A DNA stretch of 64,000 nt from Escarpia spicata (taxonomy: Eukaryota; Annelida; Polychaeta; Sabellida; Siboglinidae). The position numbers were made by a program, and so were the translations under genes. The stretch is taken from assembly GCA_963995525.1 (NCBI GenBank), contig OZ023209.1:10274152-10338151 (forward strand). The letters run 5' to 3'. The stretch's first letter is position 1; each line of letters starts with the position of its first letter. Below, in pieces: positions 43,701 through 58,700 of the stretch. The notes beneath the pieces are model-generated. The model was not told where the DNA came from. It saw only the letters and a list, made by a program, of their open reading frames with translations, and made no database searches.

Positions 43701-46700
43701 AAGGACGCCATATACAGTGATGCTACGAGTCCCTAGGTCAGCCAAACAAATGTGAGAGATGACAGAGGAGGATGCCATATACAGTGTTGCTACGAGTCCC
43801 TAGGTCAGCCAAACAGCTGTAAGAGATGACAGAGAAGGATGCCATATACAGTGATGCTATGAGTGCCTAGGTCAGCCAAACAAATGTAAGAGATGACAGA
43901 GAAGGACGTCATATACAGTGATGCTATGAAGGCCCAGGTCAGCCAAACAACTGTGAGAGATGACAGAGAAGGATGCCATATACAGTGATGCTACGATTCC
44001 CTAGGTCAGCCAAACAACTGTGAGAGATGACAGAGAAGAATGCCATATACAGTGATGCTACGAGTCCCTCGGTCAGCCAAACAACTGTGTGAGATGACAG
44101 AGAAGGATGCCATGTACAGTGATGCTACGGGTGCCTAGGTCAGCCAAACAACTGTGAGAGATGACAGAGAAGGATGCTATATACAGTGATGCTACGAGTG
44201 CCTAGGTCAGCCAAACAACTGTGAGAGATGACAGAGAAGGACGCCATATACAGTGATGCTACGAGTCCCTAGGTCAGCCAAACAACTGTGAGAGATGACA
44301 GAGGAGGATGCCATATACAGTGATGCTTCGAAGGCCCAGGTCAGCCAAACAACTGTGAGAGATGACAGAGATGGATGCCATATACAGTGATGCTACGAGT
44401 GCCTAGGTCAGCCAAACAACTGTGAGAGATGACAGAGAAGGACGCCGTATACAGTGATGCTATGAAGGCACAGGTCAGCCAAACAACTGTGAGAGATGAA
44501 AGAGAAGTACGCCATATACAGTGATGCTATGAAGGCCCAGGTCAGCCAAACAACTGTGAGAGATGACAGAGAAGGGTGCCATATACAGTGATGCTACGAG
44601 TGCCTAGGTCAGCCAAACAACTGTGAGAGATGACAGAGAAGGACGCCATATACAGTGATGCTATGAAGGCCCAGGTCAGCGAAACAACTGTGAGAGATGA
44701 CAGAGAAGGATGCCATATACAGTGATGCTACGAGTCCCTAGGTCAGCCAAACAACTGTGAGAGATGACAGAGAAGGATGCCATATACAGTGATGCTACGA
44801 GTCCCTAGGTCAGCCAAACAACTGTGAGAGATGACAGAGAAGGATGCCCTATACAGTGTTGCTACGAGTCCCTAGGTCAGCCAAACAGCTGTGAGAGATG
44901 ACAGAGAAGGATGCCATATACAGTGATGCCACGAGTCCCTCGGTCAGCCAAACAACTGTGAGATGACAGAGAAGGATGCCATATACAGTGATGCTACGAG
45001 TGCCTAGGTCAGCCAAACAACTGTGAGAGATGACAGAGAAGGACGCCATATACAGTGATGCTACGAGTCCCTAGGTCAGCCAAACAACTGTGAGAGATGA
45101 CAGAGGAGGATGCCATATACACTGATGCTACGAAGGCCCAGGTCAGCCAAACAACTGTGAGAGATGACAGAGAAGGATGCCATATACAGTGATGCTACGA
45201 GTCCCTAGGTCAGCCAAACAACTGTGAGAGATGACAGAGAAGGGTGCCATATACAGTGATGCTACGAGTGCCAAGGTCAGCCAAACAACTGTGAGAGATG
45301 ACAGAGAAGGACGCCATATACAGTGATGCTACGAGTCCCTAAGTCAGCCAAACAACTGTGAGAGATGACAGAGAAGGATGCCATATACAGTGATGCTACG
45401 AGTGCCTAGGTCAGCCAAACAACTGTAAGAGATGACAGAGAAGGACGTCATATACAGTGATGCTATGAAGGCCCAGGTCAGCCAAACAACTGTGAGAGAT
45501 GACAGAGAAGGATGCCATATACAGTGATGCTACGATTCCCTAGGTCAGCCAAACAACTGTGAGAGATGACAGAGAAGAATGCCATATACAGTGATGCTAC
45601 GAGTCCCTCGGTCAGCCAAACAACTGTGTGAGATGACAGAGAAGGATGCCATGTACAGTGATGCTACGGGTGCCTAGGTCAGCCAAACAACTGTGAGAGA
45701 TGACAGAGAAGGATGCTATATACAGTGATGCTACGAGTGCCTAGGTCAGCCAAACAAGTGTGAGAGATGACAGAGAAGGACGCCATATACAGTGATGCTA
45801 CGAGTGCCTAGGTCAGCCAAACAACTGTGAGAGATGACAGAGGAGGATGCCATATACAGTGATGCTTCGAAGGCCCAGGTCAGCCAAACAACTGTGAGAG
45901 ATGACAGAGATGGATGCCATATACAGTGATGCTACGAGTGCCTAGGTCAGCCAAACAACTGTGAGAGATGACAGAGAAGGACGCCATATACAGTGATGCT
46001 ATGAAGGCACAGGTCAGCCAAACAACTGTGAGAGATGAAAGAGAAGTACGCCATATACAGTGATGCTATGAAGGCCCAGGTCAGCCAAACAACTGTGAGA
46101 GATGACAGAGAAGGGTGCCATATACAGTGATGCTACGAGTGCCTAGGTCAGCCAAACAACTGTGAGAGATGACAGAGAAGGACGCCATATACAGTGATGC
46201 TATGAAGGCCCAGGTCAGCGAAACAACTGTGAGAGATGACAGAGAAGGATGCCATATACAGTGTTGCTACGAGTCCTTAGGTCAGCCAAACAGCTGTGAG
46301 AGATGACAGAGAAGGATGCCATATACAGTGATGCTACGAGTCCCTCGGTCAGCCAAACAACTGTGAGATGACAGAGAAGGATGCCATATACAGTGATGCT
46401 ACGAGTGCCTAGGTCAGCCAAACAACTGTGAGAGATGACAGAGAAGGACGCCATATACAGTGATGCTACGAGTCCCTAGGTCAGCCAAACAACTGTGAGA
46501 GATGACAGAGGAGGATGCCATATACACTGATGCTACGAAGGCCCAGGTCAGCCAAACAACTGTGAGAGATGACAGAGAAGGATGCCATATACAGTGATGC
46601 TACGAGTGCCAAGGTCAGCCAAACAACTGTGAGAGATGACAGAGAAGGACGCCATATACAGTGATGCTACGAGTCCCTAAGTCAGCCAAACAACTGTGAG

Positions 46701-49700
46701 AGATGACAGAGAAGGATGCCATATACAGTGATGCTACGAGTCCCTAGGTCAGCCAAACAACTGTGAGAGATGACAGAGGAGGATGCCATATACAGTGATG
46801 CTACGAAGGCCCAGGTCAGCCAAAGAACTGTGAGAGATGACAGAGAAGGATGCCATATACAGTGATGCTACGAGTCCCTAGGTCAGCCAAACAACGGTGA
46901 GAGATGACAGAGAAGGATGCCATATACAGTGATGCTACGAGAGCCAAGGTCAGCCAAACAACTGTGAGAGATGACAGAGAAGGACGCCATATACAGTGAT
47001 GCTACGAGTCCCTAGGTCAGCCAAACAACTGTGAGAGATAACAGAGAAGGATGCCATATACAGTGATGCTACGAGTGCCTAGGTCAGCCAAACAACTGTG
47101 ATAGGTGACAGAGAAGGATGCCATATACAGTGATGCTACGAGTCCCTAGGTCAGCTAAACAACTGTGAGAGATGACATAGAAGGACGCCATATACCGTGA
47201 TGCTACGAGGGCCCAGGTCAGCCAAACAACTGTGAGAGATGACAGAGAAGGATGCCATATACAGTGATGCTACGAGTGCCTAGGTCAGCCAAACAACTGT
47301 GAGAGATGACAGAGAAGGATGCCATATACAGTGATGCTACGAGTGCCTAGGTCAGCCAAACAACTGTGAGAGATGACAGAGAAGGACGCCATATACAGTG
47401 ATGCTACGAGTCCCTAGGTCAGCCAAACAAATGTGAGAGATGACAGAGGAGGATGCCATATACAGTGTTGCTACGAGTCCCTAGGTCAGCCAAACAGCTG
47501 TAAGAGATGACAGAGAAGGATGCCATATACAGTGATGCTATGAGTGCCTAGGTCAGCCAAACAACTGTAAGAGATGACAGAGAAGGACGTCATATACAGT
47601 GATGCTATGAAGGCCCAGGTCAGCCAAACAACTGTGAGAGATGACAGAGAAGGATGCCATATACAGTGATGCTACGATTCCCTAGGTCAGCCAAACAACT
47701 GTGAGAGATGACAGAGAAGAATGCCATATACAGTGATGCTACGAGTCCCTCGGTCAGCCAAACAACTGTGTGAGATGACAGAGAAGGATGCCATGTACAG
47801 TGATGCTACGGGTGCCTAGGTCAGCCAAACAACTGTGAGAGATGACAGAGAAGGATGCTATATACAGTGATGCTACGAGTGCCTAGGTCAGCCAAACAAC
47901 TGTGAGAGATGACAGAGAAGGACGCCATATACAGTGATGCTACGAGTCCCTAGGTCAGCCAAACAACTGTGAGAGATGACAGAGGAGGATGCCATATACA
48001 GTGATGCTTCGAAGGCCCAGGTCAGCCAAACAACTGTGAGAGATGACAGAGATGGATGCCATATACAGTGATGCTACGAGTGCCTAGGTCAGCCAAACAA
48101 CTGTGAGAGATGACAGAGAAGGACGCCGTATACAGTGATGCTATGAAGGCACAGGTCAGCCAAACAACTGTGAGAGATGAAAGAGAAGTACGCCATATAC
48201 AGTGATGCTATGAAGGCCCAGGTCAGCCAAACAACTGTGAGAGATGACAGAGAAGGGTGCCATATACAGTGATGCTACGAGTGCCTAGGTCAGCCAAACA
48301 ACTGTGAGAGATGACAGAGAAGGACGCCATATACAGTGATGCTATGAAGGCCCAGGTCAGCGAAACAACTGTGAGAGATGACAGAGAAGGATGCCATATA
48401 CAGTGATGCTACGAGTCCCTAGGTCAGCCAAACAACTGTGAGAGATGACAGAGAAGGATGCCATATACAGTGATGCTACGAGTCCCTAGGTCAGCCAAAC
48501 AACTGTGAGAGATGACAGAGAAGGATGCCCTATACAGTGTTGCTACGAGTCCCTAGGTCAGCCAAACAGCTGTGAGAGATGACAGAGAAGGATGCCATAT
48601 ACAGTGATGCCACGAGTCCCTCGGTCAGCCAAACAACTGTGAGATGACAGAGAAGGATGCCATATACAGTGATGCTCCGAGTGCCTAGGTCAGCCAAACA
48701 ACTGTGAGAGATGACAGAGAAGGACGCCATATACAGTGATGCTACGAGTCCCTAGGTCAGCCAAACAACTGTGAGAGATGACAGAGGAGGATGCCATATA
48801 CACTGATGCTACGAAGGCCCAGGTCAGCCAAACAACTGTGAGAGATGACAGAGAAGGATGCCATATACAGTGATGCTACGAGTCCCTAGGTCAGCCAAAC
48901 AACTGTGAGAGATGACAGAGAAGGGTGCCATATACAGTGATGCTACGAGTGCCTAGGTCAGCCAAACAACTGTGAGAGATGACAGAGAAGGACGCCATAT
49001 ACAGTGATGCTACGAGTCCCTAGGTCAGCCAAACAACTGTGAGAGATGACAGAGGAGGATGCCATATACAGTGATGCTTCGAAGGCCCAGGTCAGCCAAA
49101 CAACTGTGAGAGATGACAGAGATGGATGCCATATACAGTGATGCTACGAGTGCCTAGGTCAGCCAAACAACTGTGAGAGATGACAGAGAAGGACGCCGTA
49201 TACAGTGATGCTATGAAGGCACAGGTCAGCCAAACAACTGTGAGAGATGAAAGAGAAGTACGCCATATACAGTGATGCTATGAAGGCCCAGGTCAGCCAA
49301 ACAACTGTGAGAGATGACAGAGAAGGGTGCCATATACAGTGATGCTACGAGTGCCTAGGTCAGCCAAACAACTGTGAGAGATGACAGAGAAGGACGCCAT
49401 ATACAGTGATGCTATGAAGGCCCAGGTCAGCGAAACAACTGTGAGAGATGACAGAGAAGGATGCCATATACAGTGATGCTACGAGTCCCTAGGTCTGCCA
49501 AACAACTGTGAGAGATGACAGAGAAGGATGCCATATACAGTGATGCTACGAGTCCCTAGGTCAGCCAAACAACTGTGAGAGATGACAGAGAAGGATGCCC
49601 TATACAGTGTTGCTACGAGTCCCTAGGTCAGCCAAACAGCTGTGAGAGATGACAGAGAAGGATGCCATATACAGTGATGCCACGAGTCCCTCGGTCAGCC

Positions 49701-52700
49701 AAACAACTGTGAGATGACAGAGAAGGATGCCATATACAGTGATGCTACGAGTGCCTAGGTCAGCCAAACAACTGTGAGAGATGACAGAGAAGGACGCCAT
49801 ATACAGTGATGCTACGAGTCCCTAGGTCAGCCAAACAACTGTGAGAGATGACAGAGGAGGATGCCATATACACTGATGCTACGAAGGCCCAGGTCAGCCA
49901 AACAACTGTGAGAGATGACAGAGAAGGATGCCATATACAGTGATGCTACGAGTCCCTAGGTCAGCCAAACAACTGTGAGAGATGACAGAGAAGGGTGCCA
50001 TATACAGTGATGCTACGAGTGCCAAGGTCAGCCAAACAACTGTGAGAGATGACAGAGAAGGACGCCATATACAGTGATGCTACGAGTCCCTAAGTCAGCC
50101 AAACAACTGTGAGAGATGACAGAGAAGGATGCCATATACAGTGATGCTACGAGTGCCTAGGTCAGCCAAACAACTGTAAGAGATGACAGAGAAGGACGTC
50201 ATATACAGTGATGCTATGAAGGCCCAGGTCAGCCAAACAACTGTGAGAGATGACAGAGAAGGATGCCATATACAGTGATGCTACGATTCCCTAGGTCAGC
50301 CAAACAACTGTGAGAGATGACAGAGAAGAATGCCATATACAGTGATGCTACGAGTCCCTCGGTCAGCCAAACAACTGTGTGAGATGACAGAGAAGGATGC
50401 CATGTACAGTGATGCTACGGGTGCCTAGGTCAGCCAAACAACTGTGAGAGATGACAGAGAAGGATGCTATATACAGTGATGCTACGAGTGCCTAGGTCAG
50501 CCAAACAAGTGTGAGAGATGACAGAGAAGGACGCCATATACAGTGATGCTACGAGTGCCTAGGTCAGCCAAACAACTGTGAGAGATGACAGAGGAGGATG
50601 CCATATACAGTGATGCTTCGAAGGCCCAGGTCAGCCAAACAACTGTGAGAGATGACAGAGATGGATGCCATATACAGTGATGCTACGAGTGCCTAGGTCA
50701 GCCAAACAACTGTGAGAGATGACAGAGAAGGACGCCATATACAGTGATGCTACGAGTCCCTAGGTCAGCCAAACAACTGTGAGAGATGACAGAGGAGGAT
50801 GCCATATACACTGATGCTACGAAGGCCCAGGTCAGCCAAACAACTGTGAGAGATGACAGAGAAGGATGCCATATACAGTGATGCTACGAGTGCCAAGGTC
50901 AGCCAAACAACTGTGAGAGATGACAGAGAAGGACGCCATATACAGTGATGCTACGAGTCCCTAAGTCAGCCAAACAACTGTGAGAGATGACAGAGAAGGA
51001 TGCCATATACAGTGATGCTACGAGTCCCTAGGTCAGCCAAACAACTGTGAGAGATGACAGAGGAGGATGCCATATACAGTGATGCTACGAAGGCCCAGGT
51101 CAGCCAAAGAACTGTGAGAGATGACAGAGAAGGATGCCATATACAGTGATGCTACGAGTCCCTAGGTCAGCCAAACAACGGTGAGAGATGACAGAGAAGG
51201 ATGCCATATACAGTGATGCTACGAGAGCCAAGGTCAGCCAAACAACTGTGAGAGATGACAGAGAAGGACGCCATATACAGTGATGCTACGAGTCCCTAGG
51301 TCAGCCAAACAACTGTGAGAGATAACAGAGAAGGATGCCATATACAGTGATGCTACGAGTGCCTAGGTCAGCCAAACAACTGTGATAGGTGACAGAGAAG
51401 GATGCCATATACAGTGATGCTACGAGTCCCTAGGTCAGCTAAACAACTGTGAGAGATGACATAGAAGGACGCCATATACCGTGATGCTACGAGGGCCCAG
51501 GTCAGCCAAACAACTGTGAGAGATGACAGAGAAGGATGCCATATACAGTGATGCTACGAGTGCCTAGGTCAGCCAAACAACTGTGAGAGATGACAGAGAA
51601 GGATGCCATATACAGTGATGCTACGAGTGCCTAGGTCAGCCAAACAACTGTGAGAGATGACAGAGAAGGACGCCATATACAGTGATGCTACGAGTCCCTA
51701 GGTCAGCCAAACAAATGTGAGAGATGACAGAGGAGGATGCCATATACAGTGTTGCTACGAGTCCCTAGGTCAGCCAAACAGCTGTAAGAGATGACAGAGA
51801 AGGATGCCATATACAGTGATGCTATGAGTGCCTAGGTCAGCCAAACAACTGTAAGAGATGACAGAGAAGGACGTCATATACAGTGATGCTATGAAGGCCC
51901 AGGTCAGCCAAACAACTGTGAGAGATGACAGAGAAGGATGCCATATACAGTGATGCTACGATTCCCTAGGTCAGCCAAACAACTGTGAGAGATGACAGAG
52001 AAGAATGCCATATACAGTGATGCTACGAGTCCCTCGGTCAGCCAAACAACTGTGTGAGATGACAGAGAAGGATGCCATGTACAGTGATGCTACGGGTGCC
52101 TAGGTCAGCCAAACAACTGTGAGAGATGACAGAGAAGGATGCTATATACAGTGATGCTACGAGTGCCTAGGTCAGCCAAACAACTGTGAGAGATGACAGA
52201 GAAGGACGCCATATACAGTGATGCTACGAGTCCCTAGGTCAGCCAAACAACTGTGAGAGATGACAGAGGAGGATGCCATATACAGTGATGCTTCGAAGGC
52301 CCAGGTCAGCCAAACAACTGTGAGAGATGACAGAGATGGATGCCATATACAGTGATGCTACGAGTGCCTAGGTCAGCCAAACAACTGTGAGAGATGACAG
52401 AGAAGGACGCCGTATACAGTGATGCTATGAAGGCACAGGTCAGCCAAACAACTGTGAGAGATGAAAGAGAAGTACGCCATATACAGTGATGCTATGAAGG
52501 CCCAGGTCAGCCAAACAACTGTGAGAGATGACAGAGAAGGGTGCCATATACAGTGATGCTACGAGTGCCTAGGTCAGCCAAACAACTGTGAGAGATGACA
52601 GAGAAGGACGCCATATACAGTGATGCTATGAAGGCCCAGGTCAGCGAAACAACTGTGAGAGATGACAGAGAAGGATGCCATATACAGTGATGCTACGAGT

Positions 52701-55700
52701 CCCTAGGTCAGCCAAACAACTGTGAGAGATGACAGAGAAGGATGCCATATACAGTGATGCTACGAGTCCCTAGGTCAGCCAAACAACTGTGAGAGATGAC
52801 AGAGAAGGATGCCCTATACAGTGTTGCTACGAGTCCCTAGGTCAGCCAAACAGCTGTGAGAGATGACAGAGAAGGATGCCATATACAGTGATGCCACGAG
52901 TCCCTCGGTCAGCCAAACAACTGTGAGATGACAGAGAAGGATGCCATATACAGTGATGCTCCGAGTGCCTAGGTCAGCCAAACAACTGTGAGAGATGACA
53001 GAGAAGGACGCCATATACAGTGATGCTACGAGTCCCTAGGTCAGCCAAACAACTGTGAGAGATGACAGAGGAGGATGCCATATACACTGATGCTACGAAG
53101 GCCCAGGTCAGCCAAACAACTGTGAGAGATGACAGAGAAGGATGCCATATACAGTGATGCTACGAGTCCCTAGGTCAGCCAAACAACTGTGAGAGATGAC
53201 AGAGAAGGGTGCCATATACAGTGATGCTACGAGTGCCTAGGTCAGCCAAACAACTGTGAGAGATGACAGAGAAGGACGCCATATACAGTGATGCTACGAG
53301 TCCCTAGGTCAGCCAAACAACTGTGAGAGATGACAGAGGAGGATGCCATATACAGTGATGCTTCGAAGGCCCAGGTCAGCCAAACAACTGTGAGAGATGA
53401 CAGAGATGGATGCCATATACAGTGATGCTACGAGTGCCTAGGTCAGCCAAACAACTGTGAGAGATGACAGAGAAGGACGCCGTATACAGTGATGCTATGA
53501 AGGCACAGGTCAGCCAAACAACTGTGAGAGATGAAAGAGAAGTACGCCATATACAGTGATGCTATGAAGGCCCAGGTCAGCCAAACAACTGTGAGAGATG
53601 ACAGAGAAGGGTGCCATATACAGTGATGCTACGAGTGCCTAGGTCAGCCAAACAACTGTGAGAGATGACAGAGAAGGACGCCATATACAGTGATGCTATG
53701 AAGGCCCAGGTCAGCGAAACAACTGTGAGAGATGACAGAGAAGGATGCCATATACAGTGATGCTACGAGTCCCTAGGTCTGCCAAACAACTGTGAGAGAT
53801 GACAGAGAAGGATGCCATATACAGTGATGCTACGAGTCCCTAGGTCAGCCAAACAACTGTGAGAGATGACAGAGAAGGATGCCCTATACAGTGTTGTTAC
53901 GAGTCCCTAGGTCAGCCAAACAGCTGTGAGAGATGACAGAGAAGGATGCCATATACAGTGATGCCACGAGTCCCTCGGTCAGCCAAACAACTGTGAGATG
54001 ACAGAGAAGGATGCCATATACAGTGATGCTACGAGTGCCTAGGTCAGCCAAACAACTGTGAGAGATGACAGAGAAGGACGCCATATACAGTGATGCTACG
54101 AGTCCCTAGGTCAGCCAAACAACTGTGAGAGATGACAGAGGAGGATGCCATATACACTGATGCTACGAAGGCCCAGGTCAGCCAAACAACTGTGAGAGAT
54201 GACAGAGAAGGATGCCATATACAGTGATGCTACGAGTCCCTAGGTCAGCCAAACAACTGTGAGAGATGACAGAGAAGGGTGCCATATACAGTGATGCTAC
54301 GAGTGCCAAGGTCAGCCAAACAACTGTGAGAGATGACAGAGAAGGACGCCATATACAGTGATGCTACGAGTCCCTAAGTCAGCCAAACAACTGTGAGAGA
54401 TGACAGAGAAGGATGCCATATACAGTGATGCTACGAGTGCCTAGGTCAGCCAAACAACTGTAAGAGATGACAGAGAAGGACGTCATATACAGTGATGCTA
54501 TGAAGGCCCAGGTCAGCCAAACAACTGTGAGAGATGACAGAGAAGGATGCCATATACAGTGATGCTACGATTCCCTAGGTCAGCCAAACAACTGTGAGAG
54601 ATGACAGAGAAGAATGCCATATACAGTGATGCTACGAGTCCCTCGGTCAGCCAAACAACTGTGTGAGATGACAGAGAAGGATGCCATGTACAGTGATGCT
54701 ACGGGTGCCTAGGTCAGCCAAACAACTGTGAGAGATGACAGAGAAGGATGCTATATACAGTGATGCTACGAGTGCCTAGGTCAGCCAAACAAGTGTGAGA
54801 GATGACAGAGAAGGACGCCATATACAGTGATGCTACGAGTGCCTAGGTCAGCCAAACAACTGTGAGAGATGACAGAGGAGGATGCCATATACAGTGATGC
54901 TTCGAAGGCCCAGGTCAGCCAAACAACTGTGAGAGATGACAGAGATGGATGCCATATACAGTGATGCTACGAGTGCCTAGGTCAGCCAAACAACTGTGAG
55001 AGATGACAGAGAAGGACGCCATATACAGTGATGCTATGAAGGCACAGGTCAGCCAAACAACTGTGAGAGATGAAAGAGAAGTACGCCATATACAGTGATG
55101 CTATGAAGGCCCAGGTCAGCCAAACAACTGTGAGAGATGACAGAGAAGGGTGCCATATACAGTGATGCTACGAGTGCCTAGGTCAGCCAAACAACTGTGA
55201 GAGATGACAGAGAAGGACGCCATATACAGTGATGCTATGAAGGCCCAGGTCAGCGAAACAACTGTGAGAGATGACAGAGAAGGATGCCATATACAGTGTT
55301 GCTACGAGTCCTTAGGTCAGCCAAACAGCTGTGAGAGATGACAGAGAAGGATGCCATATACAGTGATGCTACGAGTCCCTCGGTCAGCCAAACAACTGTG
55401 AGATGACAGAGAAGGATGCCATATACAGTGATGCTACGAGTGCCTAGGTCAGCCAAACAACTGTGAGAGATGACAGAGAAGGACGCCATATACAGTGATG
55501 CTACGAGTCCCTAGGTCAGCCAAACAACTGTGAGAGATGACAGAGGAGGATGCCATATACACTGATGCTACGAAGGCCCAGGTCAGCCAAACAACTGTGA
55601 GAGATGACAGAGAAGGATGCCATATACAGTGATGCTACGAGTGCCAAGGTCAGCCAAACAACTGTGAGAGATGACAGAGAAGGACGCCATATACAGTGAT

Positions 55701-58700
55701 GCTACGAGTCCCTAAGTCAGCCAAACAACTGTGAGAGATGACAGAGAAGGATGCCATATACAGTGATGCTACGAGTCCCTAGGTCAGCCAAACAACTGTG
55801 AGAGATGACAGAGGAGGATGCCATATACAGTGATGCTACGAAGGCCCAGGTCAGCCAAAGAACTGTGAGAGATGACAGAGAAGGATGCCATATACAGTGA
55901 TGCTACGAGTCCCTAGGTCAGCCAAACAACGGTGAGAGATGACAGAGAAGGATGCCATATACAGTGATGCTACGAGAGCCAAGGTCAGCCAAACAACTGT
56001 GAGAGATGACAGAGAAGGACGCCATATACAGTGATGCTACGAGTCCCTAGGTCAGCCAAACAACTGTGAGAGATAACAGAGAAGGATGCCATATACAGTG
56101 ATGCTACGAGTGCCTAGGTCAGCCAAACAACTGTGATAGGTGACAGAGAAGGATGCCATATACAGTGATGCTACGAGTCCCTAGGTCAGCTAAACAACTG
56201 TGAGAGATGACATAGAAGGACGCCATATACCGTGATGCTACGAGGGCCCAGGTCAGCCAAACAACTGTGAGAGATGACAGAGAAGGATGCCATATACAGT
56301 GATGCTACGAGTGCCTAGGTCAGCCAAACAACTGTGAGAGATGACAGAGAAGGATGCCATATACAGTGATGCTACGAGTGCCTAGGTCAGCCAAACAACT
56401 GTGAGAGATGACAGAGAAGGACGCCATATACAGTGATGCTACGAGTCCCTAGGTCAGCCAAACAAATGTGAGAGATGACAGAGGAGGATGCCATATACAG
56501 TGTTGCTACGAGTCCCTAGGTCAGCCAAACAGCTGTAAGAGATGACAGAGAAGGATGCCATATACAGTGATGCTATGAGTGCCTAGGTCAGCCAAACAAC
56601 TGTAAGAGATGACAGAGAAGGACGTCATATACAGTGATGCTATGAAGGCCCAGGTCAGCCAAACAACTGTGAGAGATGACAGAGAAGGATGCCATATACA
56701 GTGATGCTACGATTCCCTAGGTCAGCCAAACAACTGTGAGAGATGACAGAGAAGAATGCCATATACAGTGATGCTACGAGTCCCTCGGTCAGCCAAACAA
56801 CTGTGTGAGATGACAGAGAAGGATGCCATGTACAGTGATGCTACGGGTGCCTAGGTCAGCCAAACAACTGTGAGAGATGACAGAGAAGGATGCTATATAC
56901 AGTGATGCTACGAGTGCCTAGGTCAGCCAAACAACTGTGAGAGATGACAGAGAAGGACGCCATATACAGTGATGCTACGAGTCCCTAGGTCAGCCAAACA
57001 ACTGTGAGAGATGACAGAGGAGGATGCCATATACAGTGATGCTTCGAAGGCCCAGGTCAGCCAAACAACTGTGAGAGATGACAGAGATGGATGCCATATA
57101 CAGTGATGCTACGAGTGCCTAGGTCAGCCAAACAACTGTGAGAGATGACAGAGAAGGACGCCGTATACAGTGATGCTATGAAGGCACAGGTCAGCCAAAC
57201 AACTGTGAGAGATGAAAGAGAAGTACGCCATATACAGTGATGCTATGAAGGCCCAGGTCAGCCAAACAACTGTGAGAGATGACAGAGAAGGGTGCCATAT
57301 ACAGTGATGCTACGAGTCCCTAGGTCAGCCAAACAACTGTGAGAGATGACAGAGAAGGACGCCATATACAGTGATGCTATGAAGGCCCAGGTCAGCGAAA
57401 CAACTGTGAGAGATGACAGAGAAGGATGCCATATACAGTGATGCTACGAGTCCCTAGGTCAGCCAAACAACTGTGAGAGATGACAGAGAAGGATGCCATA
57501 TACAGTGATGCTACGAGTCCCTAGGTCAGCCAAACAACTGTGAGAGATGACAGAGAAGGATGCCCTATACAGTGTTGCTACGAGTCCCTAGGTCAGCCAA
57601 ACAGCTGTGAGAGATGACAGAGAAGGATGCCATATACAGTGATGCCACGAGTCCCTCGGTCAGCCAAACAACTGTGAGATGACAGAGAAGGATGCCATAT
57701 ACAGTGATGCTCCGAGTGCCTAGGTCAGCCAAACAACTGTGAGAGATGACAGAGAAGGACGCCATATACAGTGATGCTACGAGTCCCTAGGTCAGCCAAA
57801 CAACTGTGAGAGATGACAGAGGAGGATGCCATATACACTGATGCTACGAAGGCCCAGGTCAGCCAAACAACTGTGAGAGATGACAGAGAAGGATGCCATA
57901 TACAGTGATGCTACGAGTCCCTAGGTCAGCCAAACAACTGTGAGAGATGACAGAGAAGGGTGCCATATACAGTGATGCTACGAGTGCCAAGGTCAGCCAA
58001 ACAACTGTGAGAGATGACAGAGAAGGACGCCATATACAGTGATGCTACGAGTCCCTAAGTCAGCCAAACAACTGTGAGAGATGACAGAGAAGGATGCCAT
58101 ATACAGTGATGCTACGAGTGCCTAGGTCAGCCAAACAACTGTAAGAGATGACAGAGAAGGACGTCATATACAGTGATGCTATGAAGGCCCAGGTCAGCCA
58201 AACAACTGTGAGAGATGACAGAGAAGGATGCCATATACAGTGATGCTACGATTCCCTAGGTCAGCCAAACAACTGTGAGAGATGACAGAGAAGAATGCCA
58301 TATACAGTGATGCTACGAGTCCCTCGGTCAGCCAAACAACTGTGTGAGATGACAGAGAAGGATGCCATGTACAGTGATGCTACGGGTGCCTAGGTCAGCC
58401 AAACAACTGTGAGAGATGACAGAGAAGGATGCTATATACAGTGATGCTACGAGTGCCTAGGTCAGCCAAACAAGTGTGAGAGATGACAGAGAAGGACGCC
58501 ATATACAGTGATGCTACGAGTGCCTAGGTCAGCCAAACAACTGTGAGAGATGACAGAGGAGGATGCCATATACAGTGATGCTTCGAAGGCCCAGGTCAGC
58601 CAAACAACTGTGAGAGATGACAGAGATGGATGCCATATACAGTGATGCTACGAGTGCCTAGGTCAGCCAAACAACTGTGAGAGATGACAGAGAAGGACGC